Below are positions 16,206 to 24,412 of a DNA stretch of 64,000 nucleotides, piece after piece. A program made the translations under genes and the position numbers. Source of the DNA: Fontisubflavum oceani (GTDB lineage Bacteria; Pseudomonadota; Alphaproteobacteria; Rhodobacterales; Rhodobacteraceae); NCBI RefSeq assembly GCF_030407165.1, contig NZ_CP129111.1, positions 744,001 through 808,000 of the forward strand, read 5' to 3'. Below the pieces are notes generated by a model that was given only the letters and a program-made list of their open reading frames with translations, had not been told where the DNA came from and ran no database searches. Positions within the stretch are counted from its first letter, which is position 1; each line of letters starts with the position of its first letter.

Positions 16206-17255
16206 ATGACACATCTCTGGGTCCGCGCCGAACAGCGCCCGAATGAAGAGCGCGTCGGGCTGACGCCGGAAGGCGTGAAAGCGTTGATCGCGGCCGGCCT
16301 GCGGGTGACGGTCGAGGAAAGTTCGGTCCGCGCCATCCCGATCGACGGTTATAGCGCCGCGGGCGCGAAAATCGCTGCCGAGAATAGCTGGCCCGAGGCG
16401 CCCGAAGACGCGATCATTTTCGGGCTGAAGGAGCTGCCCGAAGATGGCACACCGCTCCGCCATCGGCATATCATGTTTGGCCATGCCTATAAGGGGCAAC
16501 CGGCGGGGCAAGTGCTGCTGCAACGTTTCAAGGCTGGCGGCGGGGTGCTTTATGATCTGGAATATCTGGTCGACGAGGCCGGGCGGCGCGTTGCGGCTTT
16601 CGGCTATTGGGCCGGGTTCGCGGGCGCGGCGGTGGCGCTGAAATGCTGGACGGCGCAACACCGCGGCGAGATATGCGGACCGGTGGGCGTGTATCCAGGC
16701 AAAGACGCCCTGGTCGCTGACCTTCGGTCCGAGATGTCGGGCATGACACCGCCAAAAGCCTTGGTCATTGGAGCCCTCGGGCGGGTTGGCGCGGGGGCCG
16801 CAGATCTCTGTGAGTCGATGGGAATGACGGTGACAAAATGGGATATGGCCGAAACCGCCTCTGGCGGGCCGTTTCCCGAAATCCTGGCGCATGAGATTCT
16901 GCTCAACTGCATCCTGGCGCAGCCCGGCACGCCGGTTTTCGTGCCTGCAAGCGCCAAGGCCGCGGCGCGGAGCCTGTCGGTGATTGGCGATATCGCCTGC
17001 GATCCAACATCTGATTTCTCGCCGATCAAGGTCTATAACCGGACCACCGATTGGGCCGCGCCCGCACTGCGCGTCCACGACGAACCGGTGCTGGATGTCA
17101 CGGCGATCGACAACTTGCCCTCGATGCTGCCGGTGGAAAGCTCAGAGGATTATGCGGCGCAATTGCTGCCATCTCTGATGACGCTTGGCGATCTAAACGC
17201 GGATGTTTGGGGGCGGGCGAAGGCGGAGTTTGACCGCCATATCGCCTTGATTTAG
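16206..17255 (+). CDS. Saccharopine dehydrogenase-like oxidoreductase (lysine-forming, Lys1 type)
   Basis: 349 residues from the ATG at 16206. The N-terminus (LWVRAEQRPNEERVGLTPEGVKALIAAGL) and FGLKELPEDGTPLRHRHIMFGHAYKGQ match the alanine dehydrogenase/saccharopine dehydrogenase fold. KALVIGALGRVGAGAADLC is the nucleotide-binding Rossmann motif. Lysine-forming saccharopine dehydrogenases interconvert saccharopine and lysine + 2-oxoglutarate with NAD. A diaminopimelate-pathway gene (dapB) is present elsewhere in this window, so lysine biosynthesis by this route is unlikely. A catabolic role or another amino-dicarboxylate substrate is more probable. No partner glutamate-forming enzyme is adjacent. 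Divergent from fdhF. Confidence 0.82.
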   Translation: MTHLWVRAEQRPNEERVGLTPEGVKALIAAGLRVTVEESSVRAIPIDGYSAAGAKIAAENSWPEAPEDAIIFGLKELPEDGTPLRHRHIMFGHAYKGQPAGQVLLQRFKAGGGVLYDLEYLVDEAGRRVAAFGYWAGFAGAAVALKCWTAQHRGEICGPVGVYPGKDALVADLRSEMSGMTPPKALVIGALGRVGAGAADLCESMGMTVTKWDMAETASGGPFPEILAHEILLNCILAQPGTPVFVPASAKAAARSLSVIGDIACDPTSDFSPIKVYNRTTDWAAPALRVHDEPVLDVTAIDNLPSMLPVESSEDYAAQLLPSLMTLGDLNADVWGRAKAEFDRHIALI

Positions 17256-17278
17256 AAGGTTAAACCGGCAGCGCCGCC

Positions 17279-17596
17279 CTACATGATGTCGTCTTCTTCG
17301 TCCTTCGCATCGACGCCCAACATCTCAAGCCCGGCCTCCAGATGGTCCGACATATGCGGCGTGCCGATCAGGTAATCCGCCGTCGGCGTCGTTGCCTCGG
17401 TCCGCGCCGTTCTCAGTGCTTCAGCGAAATCCTCAGGCTCAAAACTGCCGCGTCCGATCCACATGATCGCCACCAACTCGGCCATCTCGTCTTCATTCAG
17501 AGTGTCGATCAGGCCGCGCATTTCAGGCTCAGCCCGGTCAAGTTCGTGGCCCATCAGAATGATCTGCGCCACTTTCCGTGTTGATATTGCAAGCAT
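17279..17596 (-). CDS. DUF3775-type small acidic protein
   Basis: 105 residues from the ATG at 17594-17596, preceded by GAGAAGGGAC. The sequence opens MLAISTRKVAQIILMGHELD and contains ELVAIMWIGRGSFEPEDFAEAL and DYLIGTPHMSDHLEAGLEMLG, which I associate with the alphaproteobacterial DUF3775 family. No catalytic residues are evident; it is acidic and predicted soluble. It converges on the saccharopine-dehydrogenase-like gene. Function unknown. Confidence 0.75.
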   Translation of the reverse strand: MLAISTRKVAQIILMGHELDRAEPEMRGLIDTLNEDEMAELVAIMWIGRGSFEPEDFAEALRTARTEATTPTADYLIGTPHMSDHLEAGLEMLGVDAKDEEDDIM

Positions 17597-17680
17597 GATT
17601 TGTCCCTTCTCGCGCGGTGGTCTGCCCCTGTTATCGGTCAACCCAGGGTGGAGCGTCTTTGATCTTGCGCAAATTGCGGG

Positions 17681-18412
17681 TCAACCGAAAAGACGGACAT
17701 AAAGCCAATTCGGTAGGAACACACTCCCCCGGAACAAGAGGCTAAACGCCCAAGGGAAACTGCGCTGAAACTGATCGGTGTTCATGTGTTCGAACATTAC
17801 GGCGGCGGCGTCATCTGGCTCCATGATGAACGGCATGGAGATGGTGTTTTTATCGGTCAGGCGGGTTTTGATGAAGCCGGGGTTGACCGATTGCACCTCA
17901 ACGCCTGTGTTCCGCAAATCGAGATACATCGACTGCGCCAGCGACATCATCCCCGCCTTCGACGCGGAATAGCCGATGGCACCGGGCAAGCCCCGAAACG
18001 CCGACAGTGACCCGGTGAGCACGATATGGCCGCGGTCGCGAGCAACAAACTGCGGCACAACCTGGCCAAGACAGCGCGCGGCGCCGGTCAAGTTGATGTC
18101 GAACATCGCCTCCACCTGATCGGCATCCCACTCCCGCGCGGATTGCGGCCAATAGACCCCGGCAAGGAAGACAAACCCGTCAATTTCGCCCACCTCTTCC
18201 GCAGCGGCTTTGACCGAGGCGGTGTTGGAGATGTCGATCGGGACATAAGACGCACGCCCCGGCAATTCGGCCACCAGGTCTTGCAGCCGGTCTTCATTCC
18301 GCGCGCTGAGGACCAGATCGACACCGGCGCGGCTCATATGATGCGCGAGCGCCCGACCGAGACCTTCGGAGGCGCCCACAAGCCAATAGCGTTTTCCGGT
18401 CCAGTCGCGCAT
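17681..18412 (-). CDS. Short-chain dehydrogenase/reductase in the RpoE-linked cluster
   Basis: 243 residues. Classical SDR motifs: cofactor loop VGASEGLGRAL (residues ~12-22), FLAGVYWPQ replacing the usual NNAG, catalytic Ser in GSLSAFRG and YSASK. The C-terminal segment (SFPWAFSLLFRGSVFLPNWLYVRLFG) is unusually hydrophobic and may tether the protein to the membrane. It is the last gene of the minus-strand cluster divergent from rpoE-chrR and likely co-transcribed with the MFS gene immediately upstream. Substrate unknown; a lipid-linked role is plausible given the membrane-like tail and the FAD oxidoreductase/DUF1365 neighbours. Confidence 0.88.
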   Translation of the reverse strand: MRDWTGKRYWLVGASEGLGRALAHHMSRAGVDLVLSARNEDRLQDLVAELPGRASYVPIDISNTASVKAAAEEVGEIDGFVFLAGVYWPQSAREWDADQVEAMFDINLTGAARCLGQVVPQFVARDRGHIVLTGSLSAFRGLPGAIGYSASKAGMMSLAQSMYLDLRNTGVEVQSVNPGFIKTRLTDKNTISMPFIMEPDDAAAVMFEHMNTDQFQRSFPWAFSLLFRGSVFLPNWLYVRLFG

Positions 18413-18415
18413 GGG

Positions 18416-19650
18416 TCAAAGACTCCTTGGGTTATCTTCGGGCAGGGTGTGGCCGCCAAGAGGGCAATCGCCGCCAGTTTCAACACACAAGGAACCAGGG
18501 CGTAAAGGAGGGTCAGGAGCGACAAAGCCGCCGGATCGTTGGAACCGCCTGCGACAAATCCGACCCGGTCGAGCGCGGGCAGGAGGGTGACGGCGGCGAA
18601 GGCGAGGGTGAATTTCGACACGAAAGACCAGAGGCCGAAGGCCGCGCCGGCCTCGGGCGCGACGCGGGCCATCCGGCGGGCGAAGATCGCGGGAAGAAGC
18701 GTGAGGTCCGCCCCGAGGGTTGCGCCGGAGATCAGGCAGATGAGCGCAAAGAGGGCCGTGTCGCCGGGGCCCAGCGTGAGCACGGTGGAAAAAGACAGGA
18801 TCGCGGCGACCATGGCCGCCAGCAGGGTGCGGCGTGCGCCAAAGCGTTGCGCCAGACGGGACCAAAGCGGCGCGCTGGCGGCGGCGGCAAGGAAGAAGAG
18901 CAGGAGCAGCGGACCCTCCCAACCCGGCGCATCAAGCGCGCTTTCGACGAAGAACAGGAACAATGTTGAAGACACAGCGACAGGTGCGGCATTGACCAGC
19001 GCGACCAATAGCAGGCGGCGGGTGATTGGGTCCGCCAAAACGCTGCGAAAGCCGCCTTGCGCCTGAGGCGGGGTCGGGCGCCATTCGCCCTGCATGAGAA
19101 GGAGCGCAACAAGACAGAGACCTGCGAAGCCCGTGGCAAACGCGGCGAAAGGCGCGCCAGTGAAGAGCAGAACTGTCGGGGCCACAGAGGCAAGGCAGAC
19201 ACCAAGCAGCGCGCCCGTCTCGCGCCAGGCGGCGAGGCGGAGATGCCCTTTGTCGCCAAGGCTGCCCGCCGTGTGGACCCCTTGGGCATAGAAGCAGATC
19301 GTCAGGAAAGAAAAGGACGAGAAAAGGCCGATCAGGGTGAGCGCGAACCACCAAAGCGGGGCGATCGGCGGGGTGACGGCAAAGAGGCCGATCATTGAAA
19401 GCGCGAGGATCGCGGTGGCGATGGTCACGGCGAAGGCGCGGCGTTTGCGGGTGGTTTGGGCGAGCCATCCAAGCGCCGGGTCTTGGATCACGTCGAAGAG
19501 GCGGAGGCCGAAGAGGACGGCGGCAAGCGCGGTCAGGCCCACGCCATATTCATCGACAAAGAACTTCGGCGCGTGGATGTAGATTGGCAGACCAGCAGAG
19601 GCGAGCATCGCCGCAAAGACCGCATAGCCCGGCAAGCGGGGGTGGCTCAC
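18416..19650 (-). CDS. MFS transporter (GPH-like), C-terminal frameshift
   Basis: About 412 residues with twelve hydrophobic segments. GTG start at 19648-19650 overlaps the DUF1365 stop by four bases. GLRLFDVIQDPALGWLAQTT resembles the conserved loop of glycoside-pentoside-hexuronide-type carriers. As read, the frame runs through into the SDR gene with an unlikely Cys/Pro-rich tail. Adding one G in the GGG run at 18445-18447 (plus strand) instead ends the protein AATPLPEDNPRSL with a stop at 18416-18418, three bases before the SDR ATG. I take that as the true end. Cluster partners suggest export or flipping of a lipid or lipid precursor (inference). Confidence 0.8.
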
Positions 19651-20411
19651 CGCGAGACCTCATCGGCGGGTGGCGTTGGCCGGACGCGATACTTTGCGCC
19701 TTTCCACCAGAGCTTGAGCGCTTGCCAGTGGATCAGGCCCAGCACCCGGCGAGAGCCCAGCGGGCGACGAAGCGCGGCGCGCAGTAATCCGACAGTGATC
19801 AAAGGTTTGCGCGTGCCGGTGAGCGTCGCGATCAGACCCTCATTGCCGGTGGCATAGTCGATCCAGATGCCGATGCGATCCTCCCGGATGTCGAAACGGA
19901 AGGTATAGCCGCCCGCGATGGGCTGGAATGGCGAGACGTGGAAGATCTTTGCGGCTGTGAGCGTGTCGGAGCGGGTGATTTCCGCGTGATCGGGATGGGC
20001 ACAAAGATAGGAGTGACGGTCGCCGAACGTGTTAGACACTTCGGCAATCACCGCGCGGAGAGCATGGTCTGCGTCATAGGCCAGCCAGAAGCTGACGGGG
20101 TTGAACACATGACCCAGCATCCTGGGTTGGGCGAGCAAATAGAGCGGGCCATTCGCAACCTCCGACAAGCCATGCGCGGCGAGCACCTCACGCGCCCATG
20201 GCGCGCCTGCGCCCTGTTTCGGCGGGCCGCCATGGTCGCTGTCCCAAAGCGACGCGAGACTGCCTCGGTTCCGGCCAAACAGGCGCGGTGTGGACAGCTC
20301 CGCCTCGGCGTCCAGCATCACGTAGTCAATGCTGTATTTGAACGCGTTTTCGACCGCGCCGCGACGCCCGTGGAAGGTCTCGCCTGCGATATGGTCGATG
20401 CGCGCGGTCAT
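19647..20411 (-). CDS. DUF1365-family protein
   Basis: 254 residues, complete. DUF1365 hallmarks: HGRRGAVENAFKYSIDYVMLD at the N-terminus, LLAQPRMLGHVFNPVSFWLAY in the middle and KIFHVSPFQPIAGGYTFRF further on. Family members lie next to an FAD-dependent amine-oxidase-like protein and often a cyclopropane-fatty-acid synthase. Their biochemical role is not settled, though linkage to modified unsaturated fatty acids is known. The start overlaps the oxidoreductase stop by four bases and the stop overlaps the MFS start. Soluble or peripheral, no signal peptide. Confidence 0.93.
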   Translation of the reverse strand: MTARIDHIAGETFHGRRGAVENAFKYSIDYVMLDAEAELSTPRLFGRNRGSLASLWDSDHGGPPKQGAGAPWAREVLAAHGLSEVANGPLYLLAQPRMLGHVFNPVSFWLAYDADHALRAVIAEVSNTFGDRHSYLCAHPDHAEITRSDTLTAAKIFHVSPFQPIAGGYTFRFDIREDRIGIWIDYATGNEGLIATLTGTRKPLITVGLLRAALRRPLGSRRVLGLIHWQALKLWWKGAKYRVRPTPPADEVSR

Positions 20412-21700
20412 GCAGCGAGCGCGACCCGGTCGCGGGCGGCCATGGCCTCGACCACGTCAATGGCGCTGGCATAGCCGTCTTCGTGGAAGCCATTTTTCAT
20501 CCACGCGCCGCAGAACCAGGTGTTGTTGGTGCCGTTCATGGCCCGGATTGTGCCCTGCGCCGCCAGCGCCGCCAAGTCATAGACCGGATGGCGGAAGGTG
20601 GTTTGATCATAGATCAGCGCCTCATCAATCGGCCCTCGGCTGTTCAGCGTCACGAAAAGCGGGTCGCTTTCGGGGATCGGCTGCAAGCAGTTCATCCAAT
20701 AGGTAAGGTCGATTGGGCCGCCGGTATGCCCCTTCCGCTCGGTGTAGTTCCAGGAGGACCAGGTCGCGCGCCGCTTGGGCATGGCACTGGCATCGGCATG
20801 CAGGATGGCTTCGTTGGGTTGATACCGCACGGCCCCAAGGGCCGCAGCCTCCTCTGGGCTTGGGTCGGCGAGCATTGCCAGCGTATCATCGGAATGGGTG
20901 GCGAAGACCACCTCATCAAACATCTCCCAATCGCCGCCGCGGCGAACCTCGACCCCGCCGGGGACGCGACGCACGGCCTCAATCGGTTTGCCGAGGCGGA
21001 TATCGACCCCCTGCCCGCGCATCGCGGCATCAAGCCGTTTGACATATTCGATGGAGCCGCCTTGGACCGTCCACCATTGATGCTGCCCCGTGGCGCTTAG
21101 AAGCGCGTGGTTGCGGAAGAAGCGCACCAAAGCCTGCGCCGGGAAATCCATGATCTCCTCTTTCGGGGTCGACCAGATCGCGCCCGAAATCGGCGTCAGA
21201 TAATATTCGCGGAACCAGCGGCCCATCTGCATCTGATCCATCAATTCGCCAAGCGTGACACCATCATAATCGGCCAGTTCTTCGGCGCGCGCATTGAAAC
21301 GCAAGATGTCGCGGATCATCCGCGCAAAGCCGGGGCGGAGTAGGTTGGATTTCTGCGCGAAGAGCGCCAGCAGGTTGCGCAGGCCATATTCGATCGCGCC
21401 GCCGCCGATGGATGCCGCGAAGCTCATATCGCTTTTCGCAACCGGCACGTCGAGCGCATCAAAAAGCGCGGTCAGATGCGGGTAATTGGAATAGTTGAAG
21501 ACAATGAACCCCGTATCGACCGGTTGATCGCTGTTTTTTCCGGCCAAGACCGTGCGCGCATGCCCGCCCAGTCGTGGCTCAGCCTCTAGCAGGGTCACGG
21601 CATGGGTCCGCGACAAGTGATAGGCCGCCCCCATCCCGGAGATACCAGCGCCGATCACGGCAATTCGACGCGGCAGGGCAGCAGTAGTTTCAAATGGCAC
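20408..21700 (-). CDS. FAD/NAD(P)-binding amine-oxidase-like oxidoreductase
   Basis: 430 residues from a GTG at 21698-21700, with GGGGG seven bases upstream; a TTG 27 bases further up is the alternative. The dinucleotide-binding motif IAVIGAGISGMGAAYHLS opens the protein, followed by LEAEPRLGGHARTV. Other family segments include VDTGFIVFNYSNYPHLTALF, TWSSWNYTERKGHTGGPIDLTYWMN and GTNNTWFCGAWMKNGFHEDG. This family is desaturase/amine-oxidase-like and travels with DUF1365 genes. In Rhodobacter, homologous clusters belong to the RpoE-ChrR singlet-oxygen response. First gene of the minus-strand operon, divergent from rpoE. Confidence 0.92.
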   Translation of the reverse strand: MPFETTAALPRRIAVIGAGISGMGAAYHLSRTHAVTLLEAEPRLGGHARTVLAGKNSDQPVDTGFIVFNYSNYPHLTALFDALDVPVAKSDMSFAASIGGGAIEYGLRNLLALFAQKSNLLRPGFARMIRDILRFNARAEELADYDGVTLGELMDQMQMGRWFREYYLTPISGAIWSTPKEEIMDFPAQALVRFFRNHALLSATGQHQWWTVQGGSIEYVKRLDAAMRGQGVDIRLGKPIEAVRRVPGGVEVRRGGDWEMFDEVVFATHSDDTLAMLADPSPEEAAALGAVRYQPNEAILHADASAMPKRRATWSSWNYTERKGHTGGPIDLTYWMNCLQPIPESDPLFVTLNSRGPIDEALIYDQTTFRHPVYDLAALAAQGTIRAMNGTNNTWFCGAWMKNGFHEDGYASAIDVVEAMAARDRVALAA

Positions 21701-21780
21701 GGAGGACCCCCAGAGACAGTTTTTCAATGTTTAGACAGGTCTACGGCCAAAGTCCCAATATGGATGAAAGAAAAAAACTT

Positions 21781-21810
21781 TGATCCAGTCTCGGGCCGGG
21801 GTCGTAAGCT
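21781..21810 (+). promoter_or_regulatory. RpoE-type (group IV sigma) autopromoter of rpoE-chrR
   Basis: TGATCC at 21781-21786 and TAAGCT at 21805-21810 with an 18-base spacer, about 107 bases before the rpoE start. This agrees with the TGATCC / TAAG-type elements recognised by RpoE of Rhodobacter sphaeroides, whose rpoE-chrR operon is autoregulated (established for that system). No equivalent pair was found for the divergent operon. Confidence 0.7.
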
Positions 21811-21916
21811 TGATATGCTCTTGTTAAATGATCTTTCTGAGACACAAGACCTGTCACCGCCGCCGACGCGTTATGAAGACGCTGTTCGGGCACGGCACGC
21901 AGGACATAGGAGAGTT

Positions 21917-22465
21917 GTGACAAGCGCAGCACAGGATGACGCGCAGTGGGTGGCCAAGGTGACGGCCATCGCCGCGAGCCAGGATCAGGCGGCCTTTGCC
22001 GATCTGTTCCGGCATTTTGCGCCCAAGGTGAAAGCGTTTCTGATCAAGTCTGGCGCGGATGTCAGCTTGGCCGAGGAATGTATGCAGGATGTCATGGCAA
22101 CGCTCTGGCGAAAGGCGCATATGTACGACCCGGCGCGCGCCAGCGTGGCGACTTGGATCTTCACCGTCGCACGAAACCGGAAGATCGATCTTCTGAGAAA
22201 ATATGCCCGGCCCGAACCGGAAGACCTCCCATGGGGGCCCGAAGCGGCGCCTGATCAGGCAGAGGTCATTGCCCTCCAACAGGATAGCGCGCGGCTTGCC
22301 GAGGCGCTGAAGAACTTGCCCGAAAAGCAGCGCGTTCTGATCGAACGCGCCTATTTCGGAGATTTAACCCATAGCGAAATTGCCGCGGAGACGGGTCTGC
22401 CCCTTGGCACGATCAAGTCGCGCATTAGGTTGGCGCTGGACCGGCTGCGGCACAATATGACGTGA
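21917..22465 (+). CDS. rpoE: ECF sigma factor RpoE (ChrR-partner type)
   Basis: 182 residues from a GTG at 21917, preceded by AGGAG at six bases; the open frame extends upstream but that part overlaps the promoter. Region 2 is seen as FADLFRHFAPKVKAFLIKSG through ASVATWIFTVARNRKIDLLRK. Region 4 is KNLPEKQRVLIERAYFGDLTHSEIAAETGLPLGTIKSRIRLAL, with a helix-turn-helix for the -35 element. It directs transcription of singlet-oxygen and photo-oxidative stress genes when released from ChrR. The anti-sigma gene starts six bases downstream. The FAD/DUF1365/MFS/SDR operon is transcribed divergently. Confidence 0.94.
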   Translation: MTSAAQDDAQWVAKVTAIAASQDQAAFADLFRHFAPKVKAFLIKSGADVSLAEECMQDVMATLWRKAHMYDPARASVATWIFTVARNRKIDLLRKYARPEPEDLPWGPEAAPDQAEVIALQQDSARLAEALKNLPEKQRVLIERAYFGDLTHSEIAAETGLPLGTIKSRIRLALDRLRHNMT

Positions 22466-22471
22466 TATGAT

Positions 22472-23119
22472 ATGACCGATGTGAAACACCAAATCCCCGA
22501 TGACCTGTTGATGGGTTATGCCGCCGGCGCCCTGCCCGAGGCCTTTGATCTTGTGGTCGCCACCCATGTCTCGCTCAGCGACGACGTGCGGGCGCGGCTG
22601 GAAAGCTTCGAAGCGGTTGGCGGCGCGATGTTAGACGAGGTGGAATGTGCCGAACTGGCCGAAGACAGTTTCGAGGCGACGCTGGCCCGGATCACCGGGA
22701 TGGAAACGCCGACGGCGCGGCCAACCCCGCCAAGTGGCGGGATTTTCCCAGGGCCGCTACGCGATGCGGTGGGCGGCGATCTGGATGCTGTGAAATGGCG
22801 CTCCGTAGGGATGGGCGTGAAGCAATGTGTGCTGCAGTCGAGCAAAGATGCCAGTGTACGGCTCCTGTCGATCCCGGCGGGGCAGGCGATGCCGATGCAC
22901 AGCCATCACGGCACCGAGATGACGCTGGTTCTACAAGGTGCCTATGCCGATGAGGATGACCGGTTCGCGCGCGGCGATATCGAAGTGGCTGATGAAGATG
23001 TGCATCACACGCCGGTGGCCGAAGCGGGGCAGGATTGCATCTGTCTGGTCGCGACCGATGCGCCGTTGAAGTTCGACGGGCTACTGCCCCGGATCGCACA
23101 ACCCTTCGTGGGCATCTAA
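22472..23119 (+). CDS. chrR: ChrR-family cupin anti-sigma factor lacking N-terminal zinc cysteines
   Basis: 215 residues, immediately after rpoE. The N-terminal anti-sigma domain (residues 1-~85) keeps His6 and His32, but the usual HxxxCxxC motif reads H32-V-S-L-S36-D-D-V39, so both zinc cysteines are replaced. The C-terminal cupin domain keeps the metal motif MHSHHGTEM (H143, H145, E149) and H179, plus Cys189 and Cys191, all matching positions known in R. sphaeroides ChrR. It should sequester RpoE in the cytoplasm and release it on singlet oxygen. Whether its N-domain can still bind zinc is doubtful. Confidence 0.93.
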   Translation: MTDVKHQIPDDLLMGYAAGALPEAFDLVVATHVSLSDDVRARLESFEAVGGAMLDEVECAELAEDSFEATLARITGMETPTARPTPPSGGIFPGPLRDAVGGDLDAVKWRSVGMGVKQCVLQSSKDASVRLLSIPAGQAMPMHSHHGTEMTLVLQGAYADEDDRFARGDIEVADEDVHHTPVAEAGQDCICLVATDAPLKFDGLLPRIAQPFVGI

Positions 23120-23212
23120 GCGCACAATTCCGACAGTCTCCGCAAGATTGATGTCGCGCGCTGGTCTTTCCGGCGCGCGATCTGGTTTAAGGTGGCGCCA
23201 GGAGGTGCCCCA

Positions 23213-24412
23213 ATGTCCGAAAGCTTTCTTGCGCATGTGTCCGACACGCTCGATCAGATCCGAGCCGATGGGCTTTATAAGGTCGAGCGTCCGATCATCT
23301 CGCCGCAAGGCGGGCATGTGGCCGTTGAGGGTAATGCGCAGCCGCTGTTGAACCTGTGCGCCAACAATTATTTGGGTCTGGCCGATCACCCGGCGCTCAT
23401 CGCGGCGGCGAAAGAGGCGATGGATGGGCACGGCTTTGGCATGGCCAGTGTGCGGTTCATCTGCGGCACGCAGGATTTGCACCGGGAGTTGGAACAGGCC
23501 CTGGCGCGGTTTTTGGGCAAGGATGATTCGATCCTCTTCGCGGCCTGTTTCGATGCGAATGGCGGATTGTTTGAGCCGCTCCTCGGCCCCGAAGACGCGG
23601 TCATTTCGGATGCGTTGAACCATGCCTCGATCATTGATGGCATCCGCCTCTGCAAGGCCAAGCGCTATCGCTATGCCAATGCGGATATGGATGCGTTGGA
23701 GGCGCAGTTGAAAGCCGCTCGGGCCGAGGGCGCGCGGCATATCATGATCGCGACCGATGGCGTGTTTTCGATGGATGGCTATCTGGCGCCCTTGGCCGAG
23801 ATCACTGCCCTGGCGGCGCGTTATGACGCCGTGGTGATGGTGGATGATTGCCACGCGACCGGCTTCATGGGCCCCGGCGGACGCGGCACGCCGCATCATG
23901 CGGGCGTGGCCGATGGGGTGCATGTGCTGACCGGAACCTTGGGCAAAGCACTGGGCGGCGCGATTGGTGGCTATATCGCCGGGCCGCAGCCGGTGATCGA
24001 CCTTCTACGCCAGCGGGCGCGGCCTTATCTTTTCTCGAACGCTTTGCCGCCTGCCGTCTGCGCCGCCGGGTTGGAGGTTCTGAAACTGGTCAAAGACGGC
24101 GATACGCTTCGGGCGCAGCTCTTTGAGAACGCCGCCTATTGGCGCGCGGGGCTGACCGATCTGGGGTTCGATCTGTTGCCGGGGGAGCATCCAATCATTC
24201 CGGTGATGCTGGGCGACGCGCGGTTGGCGCAGGAGATGGCGGCGGCGCTTTACGAACGCGGGGTCTATGTGGCCGGGTTCTTCTTCCCCGTTGTGCCAAA
24301 GGGCCAGGCCCGGATCAGAACGCAGATGAATGCCGCGCTTACCAAGGGCGATCTGGATCAGGGGTTGGCGGCATTTGCCGCCGCAGGCCGGGCTCTCGGG
24401 GCGATCACATGA
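23213..24412 (+). CDS. kbl: Glycine C-acetyltransferase (2-amino-3-ketobutyrate CoA ligase)
   Basis: 399 residues from the ATG at 23213, GGAGG nine bases upstream. It belongs to the PLP-dependent alpha-oxoamine synthases: NLCANNYLGLADHP, GMASVRFICGTQDLHRELE, VVMVDDCHATGFMG (Asp contacting the PLP ring), and the PLP lysine in HVLTGTLGKALGG. It cleaves 2-amino-3-oxobutyrate with CoA to glycine and acetyl-CoA, the second step of threonine degradation by the Tdh-Kbl route. The stop overlaps the start of a methyltransferase gene (ATGA), and tdh follows it. Confidence 0.96.
   Translation: MSESFLAHVSDTLDQIRADGLYKVERPIISPQGGHVAVEGNAQPLLNLCANNYLGLADHPALIAAAKEAMDGHGFGMASVRFICGTQDLHRELEQALARFLGKDDSILFAACFDANGGLFEPLLGPEDAVISDALNHASIIDGIRLCKAKRYRYANADMDALEAQLKAARAEGARHIMIATDGVFSMDGYLAPLAEITALAARYDAVVMVDDCHATGFMGPGGRGTPHHAGVADGVHVLTGTLGKALGGAIGGYIAGPQPVIDLLRQRARPYLFSNALPPAVCAAGLEVLKLVKDGDTLRAQLFENAAYWRAGLTDLGFDLLPGEHPIIPVMLGDARLAQEMAAALYERGVYVAGFFFPVVPKGQARIRTQMNAALTKGDLDQGLAAFAAAGRALGAIT

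Noticed and set aside
18334..18412. Long overlap between the MFS and SDR genes as a real overlapping-gene arrangement
   Set aside because: A one-base correction at 18445-18447 gives a normal MFS C-terminus ending just before the SDR start, which is simpler.
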